Source: Solibacillus sp. FSL W7-1436
Lineage (GTDB): Bacteria; Bacillota; Bacilli; Bacillales_A; Planococcaceae
Direction: 5' to 3'
NCBI RefSeq assembly: GCF_038007305.1
Contig: NZ_JBBOWV010000001.1
Span: 1,726,501 to 1,790,500 of the forward strand
Length of the DNA: 64,000 nucleotides
The notes beneath the pieces were generated by a model. That model worked only from the letters and a program-made list of their open reading frames with translations, did no database searches and was not told the origin of the DNA. How positions within the stretch are numbered: position 1 is the stretch's first letter; every line of letters begins with the position of its first letter. Below, one piece after another: positions 53,967-61,190 of the stretch. The translations under genes and the position numbers were made by a program.

Positions 53967-54221
53967 TTACGAAGCTCTACGCATCGATTTCATAATAAAG
54001 CTTACAACGAACACAAGTATAATTGCACCTATGATAGCTGGGACGATATAGAAATCAGAAACTTTAGGTCCCCAACTTCCTAGAAGCATACCACCAATCC
54101 ATGCACCAACAATACCTGCGATAATATTACCGATAATTCCACCTGGGACATCTTTACCTAAAATTGCTCCTGCTAGCCAACCGATAACCCCGCCAATTAT
54201 TAAGAACCAAATAAAACTCAT
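53967..54221 (-). CDS. GlsB/YeaQ/YmgE family stress-response membrane protein
   Basis: 84 residues from the ATG at 54221, 9 bases after AGGAG; an ATG three codons earlier abuts that site. Three glycine-rich helices (GGVIGWLAGAILGKDVPGG, IIAGIVGAWIGGMLLG, AIIGAIILVFVVSFI) are the transglycosylase-associated (PF04226) family. Members are general-stress membrane proteins of unknown mechanism. Confidence 0.9.
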   Translation of the reverse strand: MSFIWFLIIGGVIGWLAGAILGKDVPGGIIGNIIAGIVGAWIGGMLLGSWGPKVSDFYIVPAIIGAIILVFVVSFIMKSMRRAS

Positions 54222-54367
54222 AATTTCCATCTCCTATTTCTTATTTTAATTATTTCGCGATAGTGGTTTATAACCTTTATTAACTTTTTTTAAACATTGA
54301 AGAGGAAAAAAGTTGGCGAGGTTTTAAGAGAGGTTGCGGATGGTATTCATGAATTTTTGAGAAACGT

Positions 54368-54544
54368 CTAGTTTCTCAAAAGGGTTTCTAACAACCGCCG
54401 CTGTTGCTTCAGCTGAAAATAAGCCTGCTCTGCTTGCTCGAGTGTGACCAATTCGAAATGAAGAGGTTATTTTGGGATGAGCTGTGCAACACGGCGCAAA
54501 TCGGACGTAATAATCATGCGGTACAATTTGCAAAACATGCACGT
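54368..54544 (-). pseudogene. Possible decayed small gene
   Basis: On the minus strand one frame reads KLYRMIITSDLRRVAQLIPK, a stop, then HFELVTLEQAEQAYFQLKQQ and a short basic end before TAG. Both halves look protein-like but are broken by the in-frame stop and lack a start. I do not recognise the parent gene. The surrounding 54231-54592 has no intact gene. Confidence 0.25.
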
Positions 54545-54592
54545 CAGGAACTGGAACAGCAAGGGGTAAAAGGTCAGGTGATTTGAGCGTTT

Positions 54593-54748
54593 GAGTATGG
54601 TCTAATGAGAAGTGAGGATTAATTGCTCTCAATTGAGGATTAAGTGCAAGCATCTGAGGATTATCCCAATAAAAGTGAGGATTAACTTCACTCAAGTGAG
54701 GAATAAGTACAAGCATTTGAGGATTAACACAAAAAGAGTGGCGATTAA
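54593..54748 (+). repeat. 21-bp phased GAGGATTAA array
   Basis: Cores begin at exactly 21-base steps: 54593 (weak, GAGTATGGT), 54614, 54635, 54656 (GAGGATTAT), 54677, 54698 (GAGGAATAA), 54719 and 54740 (GGCGATTAA). Usually a G/T-T precedes the core. Spacers are unique. The last unit lies in the 5' arm of the adjoining terminator. Flanking genes are on the minus strand, so here the core as written is antisense. Confidence 0.9.
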
Positions 54749-54767
54749 AAATCACCACTCTTTTTTT
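54731..54767. terminator. Terminator of the PdaC-like gene, overlapping the phased array
   Basis: AAAAAGAGTGGCGATT pairs with AATCACCACTCTTTTT, one mismatch, with T-runs both ways. It ends 10 bases before the stop of the deacetylase. Confidence 0.85.
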
Positions 54768-54776
54768 AAGTTACTT

Positions 54777-56168
54777 TTAATGATACGGCAAAATTTCAGA
54801 AACCGTTAAAAATTCATAGCCTTCCTTTTGTAAGTATGCAAGGACAGGCTCCAGTCCATCTGCTGTAGATTGATGAATGTCATGCATTAACACGATCGCG
54901 TTATTATGCAATACCTCTTTCACCATCGGGAACAGCTTTTCTGAATCGCGGTATTTCCAGTCAAGTGTATCAATCGTCCAGTTAACTGATTTACATGGGA
55001 TGGCGTTACGAATTTCCTCATTAATCGCCCCATATGGAGGACGGAAAACCGTTGAATTTTCGCCCGTTGCATGGATAATCGCTTCCTCTGTGGAATTGTA
55101 CTCCTTTTCAATTTCAGCAGGAGACATTTTTGTTAAAACGGGATGTGACCACGTATGATTACCGAGTTCATGACCGCTATCAAGCACTTCACGTACTAAG
55201 CCCGGATAATATTGTGCCCGGCTACCTAGCATAAAGAATGTCGCCTTGGCATTGTACTTTTCCAGAAGGACTAAAATCTGTTTCGTTACTTCCGGGTGTG
55301 GACCGTCATCAAACGTAAGGGCGATCCGTTTTTTTGATGAACCCTTATCACTAGGAATAATCGTATTTTCGGATTGCATCGCTATTTGGAAATCAGATGC
55401 TAAAAGCGGGTTGATGAATGATAAAGGAATTTCAACTACCGGTACACCTGCTTCCGGTTTTGCCACTTCACCTTTATTAAAGTAAATGAAAAGAGATTCA
55501 TCTTTCAATGCAAAACGTTTAAATAAACGCCATTTTGGCTCGGTAGCGAATGCGAGCTCCTTTTCTAATACATACTCTTTATAAGCTGGACTTTTAAGCA
55601 TTTCCGATTGGATATGAGCAGCAAAAGTTTTCAGGCTTTCTAAATCCTCATTTAAAAGGTCGCGAATATCAAACAGATAGCCTGTTTCATAATCAATTAG
55701 AAACGTTTGAATCGTTGTTTGCTTCTCTTCGGTATTTAAAATCGTATTATTCGTTAAAACAAAGGAGTAATAATGATCATGCTCGAATGTTTCGACAGTT
55801 ATCTTTAAATCGCCTGTTAACTTCTTTGAGTCCTGCTGCAGACGCATCATGCTTATGTAATATTGTTTTGACTCTTCTATATAAGTCGTTACCGCTTTAT
55901 TGAAAGCTTCATATTCCGTTAGCGGATATTGAACGGTATAGGGCACCATCTTGTCATCAGAACGGTCTGTGACAATTTTTATTCCGGGGAATTGTGATGC
56001 TTCCTCCGTGATCGTATGTTCTTGAGCGGATGTTTTATCGCTGGGCCCGAAAATCGGATCATCGCTTAAAAAAGTTAAAAAAACGATAATGGCACCTAAA
56101 AAACCGATAGCGCCAATAAGAAGTAAGTCAATCCAAGGACCACGCCGTTTTCTGTAAGGGTTTGTCAT
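54777..56168 (-). CDS. PdaC-like peptidoglycan deacetylase
   Basis: 463 residues, close to B. subtilis PdaC (467). One N-terminal span (about 13-34), a DUF4163/DUF3298 region (about 62-260), and a NodB domain with TFDDGPH (285-291), GNHTWSH (336-342), FRPPYG and VLMHDIHQST. PdaC deacetylates N-acetylmuramic acid in peptidoglycan and gives lysozyme resistance. Single gene; the start lies after GGAAAGG in the opposite direction. Confidence 0.9.
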   Translation of the reverse strand: MTNPYRKRRGPWIDLLLIGAIGFLGAIIVFLTFLSDDPIFGPSDKTSAQEHTITEEASQFPGIKIVTDRSDDKMVPYTVQYPLTEYEAFNKAVTTYIEESKQYYISMMRLQQDSKKLTGDLKITVETFEHDHYYSFVLTNNTILNTEEKQTTIQTFLIDYETGYLFDIRDLLNEDLESLKTFAAHIQSEMLKSPAYKEYVLEKELAFATEPKWRLFKRFALKDESLFIYFNKGEVAKPEAGVPVVEIPLSFINPLLASDFQIAMQSENTIIPSDKGSSKKRIALTFDDGPHPEVTKQILVLLEKYNAKATFFMLGSRAQYYPGLVREVLDSGHELGNHTWSHPVLTKMSPAEIEKEYNSTEEAIIHATGENSTVFRPPYGAINEEIRNAIPCKSVNWTIDTLDWKYRDSEKLFPMVKEVLHNNAIVLMHDIHQSTADGLEPVLAYLQKEGYEFLTVSEILPYH

Positions 56169-56342
56169 GGTGTATCGGGTTCCTTTCTAATTGGGTTAAT
56201 CTATTATCTGTGTCCAAAAGGATAGTCACTGTAAATTTTAAGGGAATACATTGTTCTGTCAGCATAAATTGCATGAAAAAAGACTGTTATTTTCCGATTG
56301 CTTCAAGTAATATGAGCTAAGAAGTGGAAGGGGGTCCCTTGA

Positions 56343-57089
56343 ATGAATGGTGAAAATACTGAACTGGCGCTCGACTGCTTTTTGCTTGCTGGCCGTATTA
56401 TGATTGAAAGCGGTGCTGAAACGTATCGAGTTGAAGATACGATGTTAAGAATGGCCCGTTCTCAAAATATGATGAATGCACAAAGCTATGTTACGCCGAC
56501 AGGTATTATTTTCTCTCTAGGTAAAACGCAGCCTACACAAATTACATCGATTCCAACACGAATTACAGATTTACATCGAATTGTGCTTGTAAACAATGTT
56601 TCACGTAAGCTTACATCTCAAATGATAACATTAGAGCAGGCGTATGACGAGTTAAAGAAGATAGAAAAAACAAATTATTTCCTACCGATTTCCATTCAAG
56701 TTTTGGCAGCATGTTTAGCGAGCAGCGCCTTTTTACTGCTGTTTAAAGGAACGTTTTCGGATATTCCGGCGGCCTTTGTTGCAGGAGGCGTCGGCCTGTA
56801 TATTGTGACGATTCTTCATAATATGACCCGTGTCAAGTTTTTCTCTGAGTTTTTAGCATCGGTAGGAGTGGCTGCTGTTGCATATACCGCAGTACATTTT
56901 AATGTCGGTACGGAAATAGACAAAATTATTATCGGTTCGGTCATGCCTTTAGTGCCGGGTCTGCTCATTACGAATGCGGTCCGCGATTTGATGGCAGGAC
57001 ATTTCACGGCAGGGATGGCAAAGGGTGCCGAAGCCTTTTTAACAGCGTTTGCGATTGGTTCAGGTGTTGCGCTTGTTCTTTCGCTATAA
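56343..57089 (+). CDS. Threonine/serine exporter, N-terminal component (ThrE/YjjP type)
   Basis: 248 residues. The hydrophilic start ALDCFLLAGRIMIESGAETYRVEDTMLRMA is the ThrE_1 family hallmark (here RIMIESGAETYRVEDTM), followed by about five helices with VMPLVPGLLITNAVRDLM. It works with the smaller protein encoded 63 bases downstream to export small dicarboxylates or hydroxy amino acids. GGAAGGGGG precedes the ATG. Confidence 0.9.
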   Translation: MNGENTELALDCFLLAGRIMIESGAETYRVEDTMLRMARSQNMMNAQSYVTPTGIIFSLGKTQPTQITSIPTRITDLHRIVLVNNVSRKLTSQMITLEQAYDELKKIEKTNYFLPISIQVLAACLASSAFLLLFKGTFSDIPAAFVAGGVGLYIVTILHNMTRVKFFSEFLASVGVAAVAYTAVHFNVGTEIDKIIIGSVMPLVPGLLITNAVRDLMAGHFTAGMAKGAEAFLTAFAIGSGVALVLSL

Positions 57090-57152
57090 GTTTTTTGGAT
57101 CAATTCGAAGTACGATCATTCCAATATATGATTGAGTGGAGGGGAGCGTTCG

Positions 57153-57641
57153 TTGGTGGAGCATGTGCTGGCTCAAGTCGTTATTAGTTTTATTGCAACC
57201 GCCTGTTTTGGGGTCATTTTTAATGCCCCGATCAAAACAATCCCGGCATGTGGTTTTGTCGGTGCTGTAGGGTGGGCTGTCTATTATGTTCTTTTCGAAA
57301 GTGGACTGGATGATGTACGCGCATCTTTTCTTGGTGCGTTTGTCGTTTCATTAGTAGCATATTTCTTTGCGCGCAGATTTAGGATGCCGATGATTATATT
57401 CAGTGTTTCCGGAATTATTCCGCTAGTACCCGGGGGCATTGCTTACAGTACAATGCGCAATGTGATGGAGCTCGATTATATTGCTGGACTGGAAAATGGG
57501 ATGCGCGCATTTATGATTTCCGGCGCGATTGCGATGGGGCTTGTATTTGCGGAAGTAATGATGCAGATCATCCTGCGTATAATGAGAAAAGGAAGAACTT
57601 CGATTCAGTCCTTTACAAAAGTAAAAAAGAGAAGCTCGTAA
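57153..57641 (+). CDS. Threonine/serine exporter, C-terminal component (ThrE/YjjB type)
   Basis: 162 residues if started at TTG 57153, 8 bases after GGAGGGG; other TTG/GTG starts are close. Four to five helices with NAPIKTIPACGFVGAVGW and SGIIPLVPGGIAYSTMRN match the ThrE_2/YjjB family. It forms the exporter together with the preceding gene. Its stop lies inside the following terminator stem. Confidence 0.88.
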   Translation: MVEHVLAQVVISFIATACFGVIFNAPIKTIPACGFVGAVGWAVYYVLFESGLDDVRASFLGAFVVSLVAYFFARRFRMPMIIFSVSGIIPLVPGGIAYSTMRNVMELDYIAGLENGMRAFMISGAIAMGLVFAEVMMQIILRIMRKGRTSIQSFTKVKKRSS

Positions 57642-57673
57642 AGCACTGATCATCAGTTGCCTTACGAGCTTTT
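57632..57673. terminator. Bidirectional intrinsic terminator
   Basis: AAGCTCGTAAAGC pairs with GCCTTACGAGCTT, with an inner ACTGATCATCAGT palindrome, between the convergent exporter and EAL genes. Confidence 0.85.
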
Positions 57674-57675
57674 AT

Positions 57676-59679
57676 TTATCCTAGTAATGAAGTGATTTCT
57701 TCGATAGAGCTTGGTTTGCTTACAAAGTAACCTTGGATGACCTCACAGCCGATGCTTGTCAGGAACTGCATTTGTTCTTCTGTTTCCACACCTTCCGCTA
57801 CAACCGTTAAATTCATTGATTTTCCTAGTTGTACCATACCATTTACGAGCTGCTGGTTTTTTTCCGATTTCAGTGCGCGGATAAATGTCTGGTCAATTTT
57901 TAAGATAGAAATCGGCAGAAGCTGCATGTAACGGAACGAGCCGTATCCTGTACCGAAGTCGTCCAGCGCAAAGACGATGCCCTCATTTTCAAGTGTACGC
58001 ATTTGCTTAATAATGCCCGATTCAGCTTCAGCTTCCAACGCAAACTTTTCGGTAATTTCGATTTGCAGTAAATTTGCGGGACATCCAGTACGTTCAAGTG
58101 TTTCCAAAATGGACTTGGCCATATTTTTATCACGGAACTCGCGTACAGAAGAGTTGATGCTAACTTTGATCGCGTGACCTGCATTTTTCCATAGGACCGC
58201 TTGTTCACATGCTTTTTCCAGCATAAACGAACCGATATTATTAATAAGGCCTGTCTCTTCCGCAATAGGAATCAGTTCATCAGGTGAAACAGCACCGATT
58301 TCTTCATCATCCCAACGGACTAATGCTTCGACAGCAGTAATTTTACCGCTTCCTAAATCAAGTTGAGGCTGGTACAGAACATGCAGGTTTTTCTGATCTA
58401 GTGCAAGCAGTAACCGCTTTTCAACTATCGATCTGCGGTTTAATGCAGCATGTGAAGATTTTGATAATGAAACGATGCTGTCACCGCCCGCGCTCCTTAC
58501 AGAAGCGATGGTAGCCAATGATGCCTTCATTAATTGAGAGAATGTCATTTGATCTTCCGGGAAGCGTGTAATCCCGCCGCTTAATGAAAGTGGGACTGCT
58601 ACGTTACCGCTGTAGATTGGATTTTGCTGTAAATAATTCAGGAAACCTTGTGTAAACCATTCTGGCAATGGTGTAATTACGACAAATTCACTTTCATTTA
58701 TACGAGCCATCGTACTATCTTGGAAATACATTTTCATGCGTTTCGTAAACTCTAAGATAAGGGAATTTCCGGCTACGCCATCATGTAAATCCTTAATTGT
58801 GTAAAACTTATCGATACTTAAATAAACGAATGAAAAATGGCGCTCTTCCTCAATCATTTCCCCGATGATTTTTTCCAGGCGGTGAACATTCATCATTCCT
58901 GTTTCTGTATCGATATATGCAATTTTCTCCAGTTGGAACTGAATCTTTTTCTCGTTTGTAATATTACGTTCAATCAGCAAATACTCGTTTTTTTCAGATG
59001 TTTGGCCCATCATCGGAATCGCCGTTAAATGTACCCAGTAAAGCTGCTCATCCTTTGTCAGTTTCTCAACTTCACCTTGCCATACTTGTCCATTTTGCAG
59101 TGTTTTCCAAATTTCCAGGACTACCTTTTCTGATTCGGGATTTTGCGGGAACAATTGCCACAATGTTTTCCCGATAACCCGTTTCGGTGTCCAGCGGCTT
59201 GCTGTTAAAAACGACTGATTTGTCTGGGTAATAAAGCCGTCCTGGTCAAGTGTAACGGTCATGAAAGACTGATGAATCCCGTTCTTAAGATCGACTAAAT
59301 GTTGCTGTTCTTCATCCATTAAACGAACTTCTTCATTTGGAATACAAAGAACAGAAATTGCCTGTTCATTAGCAAAGATTGTCGGCTTCGTATAAAGGGT
59401 GCAAGTTTTGGAAGGCTTACCTTTCAGTGAAAGAGGAATGTTGTGTAAACATAACGCTACCGAACTTGTTAAAATGGATTCAATGACATCGTCACCTACT
59501 TCTGAAAATAGCGTGTCGTGTATGGAATTTCCGATTAGTTCTTTTGTCTCTTTTATTGGATAGTCTAAATGACGGAGATTTCCATGAACGAGTGTACCAT
59601 TAGGCAAAAGTACAAAAGAAGGAAAAGGGGTATCTAGTAGTGGCTCGGTACTAGTAGAATAGATTTGTTCTTTTGTCAT
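57676..59679 (-). CDS. PAS-GGDEF-EAL protein, probable c-di-GMP phosphodiesterase
   Basis: 667 residues. Two PAS-like segments (about 15-115 and 130-245, with FPQNPESEKVVLEIWKTL region), a GGDEF domain whose signature is replaced by INESEF, and an EAL domain with VEALVRW, KVSINSS and DDFGTGYGS loop 6. The degenerate GGDEF should not make c-di-GMP but may bind GTP; the EAL motifs look active. No membrane span, so a cytoplasmic sensor. GGAGAC precedes the ATG. Motility or biofilm control is likely. Confidence 0.88.
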   Translation of the reverse strand: MTKEQIYSTSTEPLLDTPFPSFVLLPNGTLVHGNLRHLDYPIKETKELIGNSIHDTLFSEVGDDVIESILTSSVALCLHNIPLSLKGKPSKTCTLYTKPTIFANEQAISVLCIPNEEVRLMDEEQQHLVDLKNGIHQSFMTVTLDQDGFITQTNQSFLTASRWTPKRVIGKTLWQLFPQNPESEKVVLEIWKTLQNGQVWQGEVEKLTKDEQLYWVHLTAIPMMGQTSEKNEYLLIERNITNEKKIQFQLEKIAYIDTETGMMNVHRLEKIIGEMIEEERHFSFVYLSIDKFYTIKDLHDGVAGNSLILEFTKRMKMYFQDSTMARINESEFVVITPLPEWFTQGFLNYLQQNPIYSGNVAVPLSLSGGITRFPEDQMTFSQLMKASLATIASVRSAGGDSIVSLSKSSHAALNRRSIVEKRLLLALDQKNLHVLYQPQLDLGSGKITAVEALVRWDDEEIGAVSPDELIPIAEETGLINNIGSFMLEKACEQAVLWKNAGHAIKVSINSSVREFRDKNMAKSILETLERTGCPANLLQIEITEKFALEAEAESGIIKQMRTLENEGIVFALDDFGTGYGSFRYMQLLPISILKIDQTFIRALKSEKNQQLVNGMVQLGKSMNLTVVAEGVETEEQMQFLTSIGCEVIQGYFVSKPSSIEEITSLLG

Positions 59680-59989
59680 AAGTTAAGTCTCCTTAATTAA
59701 TTAATTCATATTGTAATTATAATTAAATAACATCGTTTAGTCATTTAAGATGAATTTTTTTTTGTAAAAAGTAATCATGCATAGGATTATTATACCTTAT
59801 TATTGGGTAATAAGTAGTTAAAATTATGCATATTTACTAGAAAAATTGTATCACGAAGTTACTTTGTTTTTAAAGGGAATTATAATTGCATGAAGATAAA
59901 TTTGAACGGATTCATGCGCGAGTGTTGCGTTACTTCGACAGCTTTACTAAAATAAAGAAATTATAGTAGTTAGAATTGGAGTAGAAAGA
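59680..59989. other. AT-rich divergent promoter region
   Basis: 310 bases between divergent EAL and GNAT genes, rich in A/T with tandem TTAATTAA near 59690-59705. I see no gene, structured RNA or clear operator. Confidence 0.5.
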
Positions 59990-60865
59990 ATGAATTTATC
60001 GGCAATAACAGTGTCGTTTCCTTTAGATGAAGAAACATATGAAGAAGTACAGAAATTATGCAAATCGGCGGCCGTTTGTGATGGCGTACTGTTAAATCAA
60101 GTTATGAATTTACCGGTAGCGAAAAGCTATGAAATGCGGGGATTTTATGTTCTTGTATATGATGATGAGAAGAATCTGCTGGTAGGAGCAGGAACTGCGG
60201 TCGACTTGATGGGGTTAAATACGTATGAATGGTCGATGCTCGTTGCACCAATGTATCGTCAGCTCGGAATTGGTACGGCAATATTGAATGTGCTGAAAGA
60301 AGGATTGGCGATGCGTGAAAGTGAAGGAGAGCTTGCATTAGTCGTGGAAGGCTCTTATTACGGCAAAGAATTTCTTCAAAATAACGGGTATTTATACAGC
60401 TTTTCGGAAGCTACATTGGAAGCCCGTGCGGAAGTTTTGCAAAAAGAGGGACCTGTTTCTTTACGCCCGTTTATGCAAAAGGACACGGAAGCACTTGTTT
60501 CAATTTTCAGTGATGCATTCGGCGATATTCGTGAAGAATCATTGGAACTGATCGAATTTAATACAACAACAGAAGGCCTTGTCATGTGGACAGCCGAAAT
60601 TGATGGGGAAGTCGTTGGAACAGTGACGACCCGCAAAGAAGGCGAAGTACAGTGGATTACGGCATTTGCGGTATCTCCGAAAAGACAGCGCCAAGGAATC
60701 GGCACGCAAATTTTAAATTTAGTGAAAGACTATGCGCTTCGGTCGGGTGACAAGACAATTTTACTCGATGTGGAAGTCGAAAACATGGCAGCCCTTCATG
60801 TATATGAAAAGGCCGGGTTCATGAAGTCATCACAGCTCGATTATTACATTTATATTGGATCGTAA
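59990..60865 (+). CDS. Tandem GNAT-domain acetyltransferase
   Basis: 291 residues with two GNAT folds. The first (about 1-135) holds MYRQLGIGTAILNVL and the second (about 150-291) SPKRQRQGIGTQILNLV, both with the acetyl-CoA loop (Q/R)xxGxG or a near match. DVEVENMAALHVYEKAGF ends the second. One half may bind substrate rather than catalyse. Acceptor unknown. Monocistronic with its own terminator. Confidence 0.85.
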   Translation: MNLSAITVSFPLDEETYEEVQKLCKSAAVCDGVLLNQVMNLPVAKSYEMRGFYVLVYDDEKNLLVGAGTAVDLMGLNTYEWSMLVAPMYRQLGIGTAILNVLKEGLAMRESEGELALVVEGSYYGKEFLQNNGYLYSFSEATLEARAEVLQKEGPVSLRPFMQKDTEALVSIFSDAFGDIREESLELIEFNTTTEGLVMWTAEIDGEVVGTVTTRKEGEVQWITAFAVSPKRQRQGIGTQILNLVKDYALRSGDKTILLDVEVENMAALHVYEKAGFMKSSQLDYYIYIGS

Positions 60866-60893
60866 GCGAAGTAGATTCAACTGCATACAAAGT

Positions 60894-60923
60894 AAACGTT
60901 CAGGATTATCTGAACGTTTTTTT
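60894..60923 (+). terminator. Intrinsic terminator of the GNAT gene
   Basis: AAACGTTCAG pairs with CTGAACGTTT around GATTAT, followed by a T-run. Confidence 0.85.
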
Positions 60924-60971
60924 ATTACTATTTATACTTGTTTTAAGATGGTGGCTCTTTGTGCGTTGATA

Positions 60972-61001
60972 CGGCGCCTACCACTGTAAGCGCCGCTTTT
61001 T
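60972..61001 (+). terminator. Second hairpin with T-run
   Basis: CGGCGC pairs with GCGCCG around a 12-base loop, followed by CTTTTT. It may be a back-up terminator for plus-strand transcription. Confidence 0.5.
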
Positions 61002-61055
61002 AGCTTTTAACGGTATAAAGAGGGACACAATGGATTTGGCGAATTCTCATGTCGC

Positions 61056-61109
61056 AAAAAAAAAGCAGCAGTAAAGGCGCATCGTTAACGGTGTGCCTTT
61101 ACTGCTGCT
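61056..61109 (-). terminator. Terminator of helD
   Basis: GCAGCAGTAAAGGC pairs with GCCTTTACTGCTGC; on the minus strand the stem is followed by nine T residues, 82 bases after the helD stop. Confidence 0.8.
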
Positions 61110-61190
61110 ATGCGGCCTTCGCCAAAATATACCGGAATAAAATAAGAAGCTATATGAGTACGCTCTTTAAAATTGCATGTTATGCATCAT

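Noticed and set aside
54324-54758. Minus-strand frame of 144 codons with repeated NPH/NPQ heptads
   Set aside because: Generated by the GAGGATTAA array and neighbouring non-coding DNA; no start signal and it runs through the PdaC terminator.
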